Assembly: GCF_964340395.1 (NCBI RefSeq)
Contig: NC_135554.1
Location: 5,616,975 to 5,680,974, forward strand
Length of the DNA stretch: 64,000 nt
DNA from: Glandiceps talaboti
Lineage: Eukaryota; Hemichordata; Enteropneusta; Spengelidae
Direction of reading: 5' to 3'
In this document: one piece after another, positions 1-33,179 of the stretch
Numbering within the stretch: position 1 is the stretch's first letter
Layout: each line of letters starts with the position of its first letter
Notes under the pieces: model-generated
What the model saw: the letters and a program-made list of their open reading frames with translations, nothing else
The model's database searches: none
What the model was told of the DNA's origin: nothing
Position numbers and translations under genes: made by a program

Positions 1-19862
<19,862 letters not shown>

Positions 19863-21690
19863 GACACATTTAGTGTCACCATGTAAACAGAATAGACTGC
19901 TATCCATCCAAAGAATATTAACTTAAACCAGTCTTTCATTATGATACAGACAGATCCCTTCTGAGATAAATTATAGTGTCACCATGGAAACAGAACAAAC
20001 TGCTATATCCGTCCATTGAATATTTCTTCCTTTCTTTATGTCTAACTATTATCTCTCAAAATGGACAAATATGTTTTTTTTGAAACCCCTAGACCCTAAA
20101 TAGAAATTTTTCCTTTCAATTTTAATTTCCTGTTGTTAGTAAAGTGGCACAAGCTGAGTTTATAAACCTTTTACTCAAGTGAAAATACCGATTAAAGGGG
20201 AACACCACTTCAGGAAATGAAGTCATTTTCATAAACTATGGGTTCTGGATAGCCACTTCAAGAAGTTACATCTCCTACAATTACTTGCTATTTCAGAAGA
20301 AACGTCAAGTTGATCTTGTGCCTTTATAGGTATCTTTGTTATGGGCCAATGCATCATGGGAGTCAGCAGAAATAATATATTCATGGTTGAGCAATGAATA
20401 TTTGTGACTCCTGTGTGCTTATTCCTTTCAGTGGAAAACTTCTCTAGTACCTCAAGTACATTTTGAAATATAAAGAAATAATGGCACAGAGAAACATGTA
20501 TACTCAATGTGTGCCCAGTATTGGGTACAGGTACAAATCTATACTGACCAAAATGTGGTTAGAATTATGTTAATTGATACACCATGTACATGTACTAATT
20601 TTAGTGAGGAACTCGGCAACGTTCTACTTACTTACAGCCTTCATCAAAAGCACTGTTGTATAAGTAATACATTTCATAGTCAATACATCAATTTCAACAT
20701 TCCATGATTTGTATCTTGCATAATTTCATTGTATATTTCATGTCAAATGTATTTATTTTCACACTTTTCTATCTTCAAAATTACCACAGTTTTTTAGTTA
20801 CAATTTTGTAGTACTTTTTTGTTGTTATGTGTGTTTTAAGATTACAGTCTGTAAACTTGAAAGGCAAAAGGAGATTCAAGTTTTGTCGGTTAATGAAAAA
20901 ATTAATTTCAAAAAGGAAACTAATTGCCAAAGTCCATTAACTGACAATTGCAGGATTTCATTTTGAGGTGATCCAAAGATAGCAGCTACATGTACTGTAT
21001 CAAAATGAGATGCAGGGAGGATGGTAGAACTCCATTTGTTGGTGTAGTCTAGTTCCTATACGATGTGTTATGATTACTACCATCATCTCCACTCATATCA
21101 TACAGGGAAAGTCCTTATTCTAAAACAAAAATCTGTGCTACCCCCGCTTGGCGAAGGGTAAACAACACATATCAGTAATCCAATGATAATGAGCTATTTG
21201 ACATCAGCCCAGAGTAGTATGCTTGTGCACCGTAGACGATGATAATGAGATGCCGACAACAATTTTGGGTTATAATTTTGTGACTGTATGTAGCAAATTT
21301 TGATACTTGACAGAACAACATTATTCACACTGTCTTCAAGAGATTGTTTTTTTTCAATAGGCCCTGATTCTGTCTTGTCTGAGGCTGAACAAAATGTATA
21401 CCAGTAAATATAACTTGATCTTACGCATAAATTACTTAGAACTCAGATATAGCTAAATATATTGATTTTAATGGTTTGTAAATATCAATGAATTATGAAC
21501 AAAATCTAAGAATTCTTTTTCTGTGTGTTCAACGAAAATATGCAATTTGTAAATTTGTTAAATTCATAGAGTATATTTGTTTATTATTTTAGTTCTATGA
21601 TTAATGTTCTCTTTTCAAATTATTGCATAATTTATCTTGTTATTTATGCAATGAATGTAAATTAAATATTTTGATACCGTAAATATTGAC
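19863..21690 (+). other. Probable 3' UTR and downstream region of thioredoxin-like gene
   Basis: No coding exon is visible. The first plausible polyadenylation signal is ATTAAA near 21661. No AATAAA is seen earlier, so the 3' UTR may be about 1.8 kb. A 46-bp solo end of an inverted-repeat element lies at 20139-20184. The 3' end is inferred. Confidence 0.35.
20139..20184 (-). repeat. Solo terminus of inverted-repeat family 1
   Basis: AAAGTGGCACAAGCTGAG followed by TTTACTCAAGTGAAAAT matches the reverse complement of copy A's right end almost base for base. No second end is found nearby. It lies in the presumed 3' UTR of the thioredoxin-like gene. Confidence 0.65.
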
Positions 21691-23230
21691 TTGGTGTGTA
21701 TCTTTATGAAGTATACAAATATTACATAAGCCCCAAAGTAGATATTGAAGCATAGACCGTTGGTGTAGGGTCTATGATTGAAGCAACTTGACTACTCACC
21801 CCATGTTCAGAGTTTGGGAGAAGAGCGCCATCAACGACAAGTTCGTGCATTGTGAAAGGTGCATTTTACGCGATCGCGACCATCACCAGAGGTGGTCCTC
21901 AGTATCGAAACTACAGTCCGTAGATATGGTAGACTGAAAAATTAATGGTTCAAATTAATGTGTCATGCAGGTTGTATATTCGATTCGACGAATCATTTAG
22001 CATTGTTTAGATTCCTAGAAAAGCAGCGGTAGATTGGCTAAAATAAGTACCAGCCCAAAACTGTCATCGGATTGCTGAGTGATGCTGATAAACGTGTATT
22101 TACACCTTATCTATCTATTGTACATCATTCTGTATGTTGGCACGAAATACACTCCTAAGGTATTGTATAGTTCTGTAAACTGGATACACAGCATTTGAGT
22201 TCTGAATACTCACAAAAGGTCAATATCTATCATTGCATTAGGAAACATACCCCAAATTGGGAATATTGTCATCGAGTTGTCTTCAGAAACTGAAGTTTTC
22301 CTGACTTTTTGATCCCATATTACTGAATACAAGCAAATCACAAAGAGTAATAATCGCACAGGTTGTCAACAGCGAATGAACCCAAACAAACCTTTTAGTG
22401 TTTACCCCGAGAAAAAATTCACTCGTGGCCAAAATGATCAAACACGCTATATATTTGGCCAACAGCCACGAATGACCAAAATCTCATGAAAATTTGCCCG
22501 CGCTCGAGCTCGAGAGGAATCGGCGTGAGCAAATTGCCACGAGTGAAATTTTGCTCAGGTAATTGCTCTAGTGTCCACCTGGCTTTGCATTAAATTCAGA
22601 ACAAATTACTTCAAAAAACAAATTACTGAATATTGAATCATTGACAATTAATTACAACAGTTCTATAAGATCAATCATATAACCAGAATTAATTAAAACA
22701 CGACGAGCAACTATGAATCAAACTCTGAACAAATCAAATGCAATTTATAAATTGACAAAAAATTGGTCTTTTTGTAACCGTGACTAAATTTGATTTAATT
22801 AAAGGCTTTCAAAAAAGTTAAATTTCAATTTTAATTGCAATATGTAAATTAACAAGAGCGAATCTCATATCACTGCAACCGTGACAAATCAGAATTAATT
22901 AAAATTGTGACAATTAATTCCGCGTATAACATGTGAATGGGAAACAAAACAATTTTATACAGAGTTCCTTTATAATTATCAGTGAATAACGGGAATTGAT
23001 ATCATCGTAAAATGGGCCGATTTTTATCGTCGTTACGACTATTTTACAAATTTGACTTCCTTCGAGATTTTATAGACGTGTATGTAAATATTATTCGTGA
23101 TGAAGTAGGGACGCCTAATACATACCAGTATAATCAAATATTTCAGAAATTAAATATAAACTTACAATAAGGAACTCCTCTGGTAAAATACATCGAGTGT
23201 ATCGATATATTTAACACTGTAACAATATAT
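21691..23230. other. Intergenic sequence with one foldback element
   Basis: No exon supported. The stretch includes a CATAGACC/GGGTCTATG hairpin at 21751-21776, a foldback at 22402-22562 and AT-rich unique-looking sequence. Confidence 0.5.
22402..22562. mobile_element. Short foldback element (about 160 bp)
   Basis: TTACCCCGAGAAAAAATTCA then CTCGTGGC at the left is matched by GCCACGAGTGAAATTTTGCT then CAGGTAA at the right (imperfect inverted repeat of about 28 bp). The centre contains the 12-bp palindrome CTCGAGCTCGAG (offset by GCG). No coding capacity. Confidence 0.65.
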
Positions 23231-23238
23231 TCATTTTA

Positions 23239-23298
23239 TTAGCACAACTGAACTGATAAGGTTCAGCAGTGCTATAGGCATGGTGCGGTGGCTGTCTT

Positions 23299-23355
<57 letters not shown>

Positions 23356-24440
23356 ATCTCTGTCTGTATCTCTGTCTGTCTGTCTCTCTGTCTGTTTGTT
23401 TGTGTACGACTTAAACTAAAAAAACCCAGACCAATTACCTTGGTATTTGCTGGGACTTTTGGTGTCTAGTTGGGAAATCGTTCAAATCAAAATGATTGCA
23501 TCACAGGTGTGTGATTTGGGTAAAAAAATGTTATTTTTGGTAAAAAAACTTAAACTCAAAAACTACTGGGCAGATTGGTCTGAAATTTGGTGGGAATTTT
23601 CTTAAGGTTGTGTAGATTACGATTTATTCATGATATGATGGATTCCATTTGAAATATGCAAATTATGGCTAAAATGTGATTCCAAAACTACTGAACAGAT
23701 TGGGTTGAAATTTAATGGGGATGCATCTGGGGGTGCATAGATGAAGATATATCAAGCATATAATGATCTCATCTGTGATATGCAAATTAGGTGTATAATG
23801 TGAATTTTGGACGAAAACGTATATCTCAAAAAGTACTTGGTCAAAAAGACAGAAATTTGGTGAGACGTTTCTAGAAGATTTTGCAGATTTTGCAGATTTT
23901 GTTCAAAATAATTTGACACAATTGGCCTTAGCAACAACAAAATGGCGGTATGTTTTGCTAAAATAACATCATCAGGTAGGCAAGTGAGTAAACATTCAAA
24001 AATGTAAGCAAATATCTCTAGTAACCATGACCATGCCCATAGCAACAGCCAAGCGATGGTGTATTTCACAAAGACAGAGAAAATAGCAGGGATTCTTAGA
24101 CAAGTGAACAAACATTCAAAAAGTGTATGCAAGTATGCCTAGCAACAAGATCACTCACATAGCAACAGTGAAATGATCGCATATAATGCAAAGATAACAT
24201 ATTAATAGACAAGTGAGTAAACATTAACAAATATATGTAAATATGCCTAGTAACAAGACCACGCCCATAGCAACGACCAAATGATGATGTATATCGCAAA
24301 GATAACATCAGGGATTCATAGATAAGTGAACGAATATTCAAAAATGTATGCAGATATGTGTAGCAACATGACCTCGCCCATAGCAACAGCCAAATGATCG
24401 TGTATATTGCAAAGGAAACAACAGGGTTAGATAGGCAACT
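23239..24440. repeat. Complex interspersed repeat with internal degenerate tandem units
   Basis: It starts with a hairpin (TAGCAC..TGAAC and GTTCA..GTGCTA at 23239-23273), followed by a (CTGT)n run (23297-23398). Then come about three degenerate ~130-bp units containing ACTGRRCAGATTGG and GAAATTTGGTGGG. Four ~112-118-bp units follow, starting CAAGTGAGTAAACATTCAAA at 23981, 24101, 24210 and 24322, each with TAGCAACAAGACCACGCCCA. No coding exon. The element class is not recognised. Confidence 0.7.
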
Positions 24441-24686
24441 GGATAATCATTCAGCAAATGACCACCTATACCTATATAGCATAGATCAACATGTGGACCG
24501 GATAATCATTTTTTTTAAATGTACAGTTGTGCTACAATGCCATTGGCGCTATTTTTTGTTTAGTTCTTGGCAACAGAAATACAAGTCAATGGAACCATTT
24601 CAAAATTAATACAATATGAATAAGATTAGAAGAAATGGTGATTTTGGAGATTTCCTTCATTTTTAGATTGAACTTGACAATATATT

Positions 24687-24691
<5 letters not shown>

Positions 24692-24735
<44 letters not shown>

Positions 24736-24812
24736 ATGTATGTATGTATGTATGTATGTATGTATCTATGTATGTATCTATGTATCTATGTATCTATGTG
24801 AGTGTCTGTCTG
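24692..24812. repeat. (TG)n and (TGTA)n microsatellite
   Basis: TG dinucleotides pass into TGTA/TCTA tetranucleotides. The adjoining regions up to 27.1 kb show no supported exon; they contain a G run near 26547 and AT-rich unique-looking sequence. Confidence 0.9.
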
Positions 24813-24819
24813 TCATGGT

Positions 24820-27160
24820 TAAATGAATGTTATGTAGGTTTTCCCTTTTTTTTAAAAAACATTCCCAGCTACCCACCAAATGTCGTCAAAAATGTTATCT
24901 GTACAAATTTGAAGTTCTCCTGTAATTTATTTAATGCTTCAAAATATTATTTTTTGATGAATTCATAGAAATAAATGTTCTTCATAAATTTACGTCCAAA
25001 TTTTACAGTTTTTGCTGACCAGGTTTACAGGGAAAAAACAGTAAAATTGAAAACAGCATATTTTTGCTGTCCTTGGGCGAAAATGTAAATTACCTATCGT
25101 CGGTAAAATTATACAGATCTAGAGATGTGCACTACTTAAGGCTATATGTGTAAAGTATGCTTACTATTCTACTGGAAATCTAGTGAGAACCGTGAGATTT
25201 TACATTTTATTTCAAGTAAATGGGAAATTCAAATTCAAAGATAGTTGCTTCCTTATTATCTACGGAGCGTGTATTCAATAGCATAAATTATATAGCTATT
25301 GTCATATTGTATATATCGTCTAAAAGCCCTTCACCTGACTCGGACTTGAGGACGTTTTATTGTGAAGATTTTCGAAACGCTGTGATCTATGAATAAGGGG
25401 TATCTGAGTCCCTTGAACCTTTAGCACTCACTTCACCTTACGATTCTACAAAAGTGTCCTCGGGAAAGCAAAAACATGTTGGAGCGTTGTCATTTTTCCC
25501 ATTGTTGCAGAATTTGTGTGTCTTCGTCTTTCTTACCTTTTTGTATTGTCCCTCATAATGGCCATCATTAGGGTATCTCTATCTCTATTATGAACGAAGT
25601 AAAGAAGATGGCGTCCTTGTTGCTGCATTTCTACAAGGGAATCCTATTGAAAGCTGATTTTGTACACCACCATTATTTCAGCTATGAATACCTGTCGTCA
25701 TTTACGTCACCCCCTGCACTCTCCTTCTGTATTTGATATGAAAAGAGTCAATATATGTGAGAATGGAATGTTTTTCTCATGTTTTTTTTAAAGGTGACTT
25801 TTTTTATTCCACTATATACGGTCTGTAGTCTATGCTTTTACTTAGTACTATGTAGAACGACGTTCCTGTCGAGTAATTTATTTAAAAAAATGAAATAAAC
25901 TAACAGAAAACAAAACTCGATCATCTTCCCATGTCTAACAATTCATAAGGTCTTAATCATGTCAAATTCTGTTTAAAAACCTCCTTCCAAACATAAATGA
26001 ATATATATATAAATTGAAAGAATTTTTTTTTTTAAATTTCTCATTGTCCATGATTGTAAAACATAACCTAACATAACCTATGGTAATGAAAACAATACCA
26101 TTCTGCTATTCATAACAACAATATTTGAGACCCCTGTCAAGGAAAAAAATCAGGTTCACTTGAAGAACCGGGTTCATCACCTAAAGAACACTCGACGCAG
26201 ACATCGAAAGGACAAACAAATTTGTAGTGAACAAAGCCAATCATTCTATCGTCCAGACATTTTTAGCGCTAACAAAGTTAACCTTCGTGTCACACTGTGC
26301 CTCCTTCAGTTTGTTTTGAGTTCCCACTAAGCCAGTTTCAGTAAACAACTTTATAGGAACCAAATATTCAGAGTCTTGTAAATTATGATGTCGAAAAAAA
26401 AATCTTGAATTTGATTTGCAGAAATTGCCATGGAAACAAAGACATGTTGTTATAAATGTATAAAACAATTATTGATAGTTTTGTGTAAATAGTCTATATA
26501 ATAATAGTTAGACGTATCGTCGAAACTTGGAGTATACAAAAACAGAGGGGGGGGGGGGTCCTTGAATCAATCCCGCATATTATCTCCAGTCCCATCTCAT
26601 CAATGAAGCCATGGGGATAAGATGACGGGGTCAAAACTATTTTGTTCTACCAAATTTTTCTCCCAAATCAAACTGGGCCATTGATTAACCGGCGGAAGCA
26701 CCGATAAGTGCAATTAGTTTCAAAGATTTCTCAACAATTCTCGTTCTGCAGTCTTCAAGTATAACGCATCATTTTGTGTGTCGAAAATCGGTGTTTCGTT
26801 TCGTTCGACTTCAAACAAAATTGAGGCGTAAAAGAACGACCACATTTCTTGAGTCTGCCCATATGTTCATGTCCTTCATGATGATATACATTATAAGTAC
26901 GTATAAGTACTTCCATTTAAAATGACCTTGGCAATTAATGGTGTACGTACACAACCCAGGTAAGTATTCTCTTAGGGAACTAAAACGACTGTAAAGCAAT
27001 ATGTCAATATATTTGTACTTGCTGGCCAATGACCAAATTTATATACTTTCCGAAAAAAAAGGAGTGAATGATCAAAATGGTCGACGTCAAAATCTAGAAT
27101 TTAGTAATCACTAAATCACTGCACTGGCGTGTCAAAACTTTTAGATATTTTAGCCAATAT
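24820..27160. other. Intergenic sequence, no feature recognised
   Basis: I see no splice-bounded coding exon, RNA gene or clear repeat family here. There are only AT-rich stretches, a poly(G) run at about 26547-26558 and short tandem ACATAACCTA copies near 26063. Confidence 0.4.
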
Positions 27161-27606
27161 TGTAGTAAAAGGATAAACTGCATCTAGACGATGTATGTTG
27201 TATAACTGGAATATAGACTTTATTTATCAAAGCACTGAGTTCGGCCACACCGCCTGAAATCAAAGCCAGAGCCAGGAGAGGCAGATGCTCACAACTCCGC
27301 GGTCAAAATCCAAGTCAAAACCTGTTTTTCGCCATGGTCGTTACAATAATTAAATCACAATAATTCACGCATATGAGACGAGCTTCCTAAGATAACAATA
27401 GGTCATACATAGTTATGGGCGTCATAGAAATGAAACAAAGGACATTAAACTTTAACTTGAATGACATCTCTAGACATACGATATTAGTGTATCTATTGTC
27501 TTGACACCCCTGTGAGCTACTACAATATTCATTTCTCTAACTAGGTGTTTGGCGACATGTACACACAGCGTCATGTCTGAACCCAAACACAGTAATTACA
27601 AATTCA
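27161..27606 (-). repeat. ~450-bp repeat, inverted copy of 41.9-42.3 kb
   Basis: TGTAGTAAAAGGATAAACTG and GGCCACACCGCCTGAA through GTTTGGCGACATGTACACAC and CATGTCTGAACCCAAACACA is the reverse complement of 41891-42346 with scattered substitutions. It contains TTTATT, i.e. AATAAA on the minus strand. Klf lies between the two copies. Confidence 0.85.
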
Positions 27607-27832
27607 CGACAGGAGGTCAGATGTTCCTATTTTGTGTGGAAAGGAAAGCTTTTAATAAAAAGTCACTAAAGCAATATTGCCGAGTCATAATTTGTGTCCG
27701 AAATATAAATGTCGTACAAATGGATACCTGTCACCAAAATCAGGAATGTTCGATATGCGTTGACTATTGTTTGGTGGTCACGAGTTTTTGTTGAAATCTT
27801 CCTAGATTCCCTTATATGTATTAGTATACCGT

Positions 27833-28035
27833 TATGATTGTCAATACTGCCATTATCGGTCAGTGGTGTCCAAGTCACGATGAGACACTCTGAGTCAGTG
27901 TGTACTGAATGAATTTTAGGCGCATTAACTTTTTCAATGCTGAAGGGGAGAGTGCTCAATGGTGAGACTCTGTTTTGAGCATTGTGAGATGCTAGTACAG
28001 TTTGTACCACGAATGCATTTACCACTACTAAATAA
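27833..28035 (-). CDS. Probable exon spanning two fibronectin type III domains (isolated or relic)
   Basis: The minus strand reads FVVQTVLASHNAQNRVSPLS then TLPFSIEKV, which fits the last strand and linker of one FN3 domain. NAPKIHSVHTDSECLIVTW then TPLTDNG follows, the start of the next FN3 domain (P-x-I, L-x-V-x-W, D-x-G). A plausible acceptor is ATTATTTAG just upstream and donor AACG|gtatac is at the end. No neighbouring FN3 exon was found, so this may be a relic or an exon of a gene whose other exons I missed. Confidence 0.35.
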
Positions 28036-28092
28036 TGTACTAATGGTTGCTTGAAATGTTTGAAGTAGAAACGTTTCTATCTGTACACGTAG

Positions 28093-28116
28093 CTCAGACC
28101 ATTATATTGGTCTGAG
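28093..28116. other. Perfect 8-bp-arm hairpin CTCAGACC/GGTCTGAG
   Basis: CTCAGACC, spacer ATTATATT, GGTCTGAG. Small palindrome; function unknown. Confidence 0.4.
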
Positions 28117-28161
28117 ACGTAGATCATTCGAGAAAGTACCAGACCCCATACATATAGGTAT

Positions 28162-28904
28162 GGGGGCCTTCAGTAATTACAGGGGGTGAGGGAAATTAGG
28201 CGCGGACCGCGTTGCGTAAAATTATGTCACACTCCCCCGACTCTGTCATGCTAAAAATTGGCCCTCCCTCAACTTTCTTTCTATAAAACACGACCCTCCC
28301 CTCATTCAAAATATGAGTTAAAATACTGTCAGATATGTAAAAGGACATGAGTCCCAGAATCAATGGTAAGGACTTCATCCCACCGCTGCCACCAATGTGT
28401 GTAACGGCATAGCTGTGTATGGATCTCATTGGCTGAGTTGAAGGCCACAACTCCCAACAACTAGATTGGAACACTCCTGGCATCGTCCGGAACGAGGTCA
28501 ACATTTCCAAAACATTATCATTAGTATCTTACCCAACTGCTCCCGTTTACCTGTGAGACCCACCCCTCTCCTCACATTACAACTGACTATTAATTCATTA
28601 CATGGTTGTCAGCAACAAGTTGATATATAGATTGATATCATGGTACCTAACTATATCCCTATCCCTACCCCTAAATCCTAAACTGAATGGCAGTGATGGA
28701 ATTTAGAACTGGTGGCAGCGATGGGATGACAAAAAACCCAACATAATGCAATGTTAGGCAATACAATAAGTCAAAGTAAAATGTGACCCTCCCCCTAATC
28801 CCATTTTTCTAAAATATGGCCCTTGCCCGAGAACAAATTTGTAAAAAAATGACACCCCCTAATTCCCCTGGCTCTCCCCCTCGTAAATACTAAGGGCTCC
28901 CTTA
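28162..28904. mobile_element. Non-autonomous inverted-repeat element (about 740 bp)
   Basis: The left end GGGGGCCTTCAGTAATTACA then GGGGGTGAGGGAAATTAG matches the reverse complement of the right end (GGGAGCCCTTAGTATTTACG then AGGGGGAGAGCCAGGGGAAT). The interior is rich in CCCTCCCC tracts and has no convincing coding capacity. Confidence 0.6.
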
Positions 28905-28916
28905 GCGTCAAGTGAT

Positions 28917-28963
28917 GTGGGGATTTTTGACTACTATACCATATGGATAGTCAAAGTCCCCAC
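28917..28963. other. Hairpin with 16-bp arms
   Basis: GTGGGGATTTTTGACTA is matched by TAGTCAAAGTCCCCAC across a short loop, with one or two mismatches. It lies just outside the preceding inverted-repeat element. Confidence 0.45.
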
Positions 28964-31900
28964 ACGACTTGACTATAGGCTACCATACGAAAGCCTTACG
29001 TCCCTACTTCGGCATCATCGTAAAACCACAGCCTCTTTTACGACACCGTCCAAGACACCGTCCTTTCGCAGTGTTGCGGAAGAAATATCAGCTCTGCTTT
29101 CTGTAACACCTAAAATCATGTAGGGATGTGTTAAGGCGCATATGTGCTTGGTTCATACGCCAACATGTAGGTAGAGATTGTTGAGGAAGTTGTGAAGGTT
29201 TCGCGTTCTTTTAGAACAGTGTGACATAATCGGGTGTTTCTGATGTGATACAATTATAGTGAAATAAAAGCCACATTTTACATGGGCTTAATTTTGGCGG
29301 CAATTTTCGGTAACCTTGGAGAGGACAAACGAGCTTTGGTCTGTTTAGCCATTGATGTCGTCAGAGAGAACCGCACAATAGAATCCCATGACGTAGACGA
29401 AGGTGTGAAAGGGGAAGTACATTTATCGTTTGTTCGGCGGTTTTGATGCGGTTTATCACTACACCAATGCGTGATTAGGTGCGCTGGAAATGTCCTCACG
29501 TCGAAGAGGTGACAAACCTTCTGACCCGCAAACTTTAGCATGACATACATGCATACCTGGAGGCGTCTCAGGAATGTTGTTTACTTAGTACAAGTGTAGT
29601 AACAAGAAGTTGTTATGTCAGTTGTCATGGTAAATACAGGTCATTTTCAGTTGACATTTCATCCCACGCGCTATAAGATCTAGAATATTCGTATTAATTT
29701 CGTAATACATGTACATTTTTGAAAATCGGGAAACCCACACTTTGCACTGAAACTTCTCGTTTGCGATATTTTATTGTGAAACTTCACAGTGGCACGGTGG
29801 TCTTTATAATCTACTTTTTTTTCATTGAAGTCAGTTTAATAAATGAAGGGTAACGGAGATGGGGAGGTGGGGTTACTGACCGCTGGAACATAAGGTACAA
29901 AACACCGTCCTATATATCAATATTAGTGGTCTAAGATATGTACAAGCCGTGTCTTCTATCTCACCTATAGGCATAAAGAGGCATGAATGGTGTTAACGTG
30001 TCTATTTTCACCATTTTCAAGTTTTCGCGTTATTTGTGATCAGATGATTACAAACGATCATTTCTGAGTATTGTAGTAACTCCAAAAGTTAATTTACTCC
30101 GATACTTTCTATGTTAACTTCCATACCTTTTCAGACCAAGATCGTACACCAAATAACGAATTATATACACATGTTAAAGTACTCAGCTTGGTGATAAAAA
30201 GACTTCATAGGGTTTTATTTTTGAATTTTACTAATATATGTTCGTGTCTGTGGGGCTTTAATTTTGTTTCGTACGTACACTAATATAATGACGTTTTTCT
30301 TCTCACATGACAAATTATTATTCATACAACAAATAATTGATAAAAGCTAGGTGGGAAGTTGTAGAATCGTGTCGAAACACAGACCAACTTGAATTGATAG
30401 CCACATTTTTGTGGTATCGAGAAATTGTCATCGACATCTGATTTCAGTTGAACACCTGTGTTATGAGAACAATGTCAGGTCGGACGATTTTAAACTCACT
30501 TCAAGGCACACATTGATATGGATAAGGTACCAGATAAGTTTTAGTCCTACGTCCACATTTATCTTGATTAGAAAAATCCAGCCTGTAGCTGCACCTTGTA
30601 ACTGTAGGGACTAGCCTGTCATCATGTTGGCTAACAGGGGGTGTGTTCTGACGTAGAAATTCTCGATCCACTTCGACACGTCAAATTCCGACATGACAGG
30701 ACGGAGGCGGCGTTGACATTTTTTTGCGAAAGGACGTCGACTTTATCATCGGAAGTATTTCTAATATTTGATGCGAGGTTGAAAGTACAAGTGAGCATAA
30801 AAACATAGTCATAGGAATTGTTTATCGGATTTCATCAAAACCGAAATCAAGTTCATCTTTAATACACGCTATATGAAATCATGAGTAAAGTACTTGCCTA
30901 GGAGAACATCATTGGGACAAGCATTAGCTAATATAAGTCATAACCAATATGTGTGCGTGTCGTTGTTTATTTTGTGTGAAAAGCGGTTGTTTCGAGCATG
31001 AACCAACACCCCCCACCCCCTCCCCAAGTTTCACATTATTGTCCCCCACTTCTTATCGAGTACGAAGTAGAAGCGAGTAATGCTGTGGTGGATTTATTTT
31101 ACATTTTGTAAATGGTGCTTACAGCAAGGTATCCCAAGATTATGTTTTTATATAAAACCCAAAATCCCGGTTCCATCGATGACCAGCAAACGTACGTTCT
31201 CGCATTTTCTTTCTGTCGGTGGAAGATATACGAACTACCCAAAACTGAGTACCCCGCGGCTGAAGGGTTGGGAGGAGGTTGTTCGGGTGACATTTTCAGT
31301 CGGAGGCTTTGATCGTCACTCAGTGTTCTAAAATGACTGGTGTATATATTTTACGGTTCCAGTTTGTCCTTCAGTACACACTCTGAAGCATGCTTGAGTT
31401 CACCACATCTAAACTAAAGTTTATTGCTGTGATGTGGGTCATGTTCATAAAAGTCCAGATACCCTGGGGAATAATTTACCCCAGCTTATCGTGCCATTGT
31501 TTGTCAGGGCAGAACCCTTGATATTCTGTTCTGTTCCCAATATAGCTGCACACAATAGTGTACGTCTCTCCTAGCAGAGAATCTAGGCCAGCCGTGATAG
31601 CATGGAACTATATGGGTTCATAGTGAATTGAAGAATTGGGAAAAAAAAACATTTTCATTTAACGAGGCTTTTTTTTTTGCTATCTCGTTAAATACAGCCA
31701 GACAGTCGTTGACTATTTCTTTCTCCTTTGAAATGGACATATGGTCAGTAGTTGACCTTTTCAGGTCATGTCATAGGTCATGTCATTGGATCTCCTAACA
31801 ATTTTTATGGGCCACCAAATCCACTAGTTTGTTGAGTAATCTTAGTTTGGACACTTAAGTTTGTTTAAAAAATGTCAAACCATATCAAGTACAAGTGTGT

Positions 31901-33139
31901 CAAGGTTGACAATTGTCAAAACATGTCAAAACTCTTCAAGGTCATATTAAAACATCGAAAATTTATAGAAAAAAACCCTGTAAAAATGTACCGACAAAAT
32001 CCTTGAAAATACCGCAGTTAATTTTCATGACGTACTAAACTGAAGGCGGGGAAAACCTATAAAATAAAATTTCTCACTGTACCCTTCAAAATGATCGAGC
32101 TCGAACACAAACTTTCCTCAAAAATAAAAAAAATATTGGTCACCAGAAAGTCTTCGAAGGGAAACATAACTGCGTATTTTGGTGTATCTATCCAGTAGAT
32201 CTGGTTGAAATGTCAAATCTAACTACATGTTTGTGTAACCTTTGAACCTATATAGGTATTGTGACAAGTTACTGTATAAAAAGTTCACGATAGTCTATTT
32301 ATCAGTCAATATTAACTTTAAAACATTTATCGAATGAACTCTCGATTTTGTATTAAATGAATTATTGAGAAATGTTGTAATAACATTCTGGATGTGGGCT
32401 AGCTTAGCTCCTACCCTTGAATCTATATGGTCCTCATACGGTAAGGAATAGACAGACGTAAAAAGTCTTGAAATGCACACGGAAGCCTATCCCTAAAACA
32501 TGTCCATGCAAACACAGTTCAAGTATTTCCAAAGCATTGATTCAAAACCTATATTGATCTGTGCTTGGAAGAAAGAAGCCCGGGGTATACATGTATAAAA
32601 TATCACAACACTTCAGGTCTTCCAATGACTTGGCAAATTTTACTGCAGCTGTCAGTACAGCAAACTGAACGGCATAACTGACGGAGTTTGTCTCATCTCT
32701 CTGTGATCGTTGTCTGGAGTATCATCGATGATAGTCGATGAACTGATATACTTTGACCTGAATATTTCATAACAAATACGTGACAGCAGGTACTGGCTGG
32801 TACACATCTATTTTGATTAGATTACGATTAACCCATCATAAAATAAACTTTGTGTATAGATCCAGCAAATACTTCAACTCTAACCCTTTACGAAATGTCT
32901 GTCTATCGTCAACTCCGGACATTTGTCACACCAACCCATGGCTTGTGTGGAAAAATGCCGGGAAAATACAAATCGCGTCCCGTCCTAAGCGCGTTATGCA
33001 TATATAGACTTGTATCTTGTGTACCATGTGATATGACAGGACAACTTAGCCTACGCGTGATTACCACATGATGCCGAAAAGCCTGATGACGACATAGATC
33101 GTCAGGTCTTTGTTTCTAGTTATCGGGAACTCATTCATT

Positions 33140-33179
<40 letters not shown>

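Noticed and set aside
23239-24440. Helitron end suggested by the hairpin at 23239
   Set aside because: No CTRR terminus follows the hairpin and no matching TC start was found.
28196-28510. Minus-strand ORF of 104 aa at 28.2-28.5 kb
   Set aside because: Lies within an inverted-repeat element rich in CCCTCCCC tracts; no domain features.
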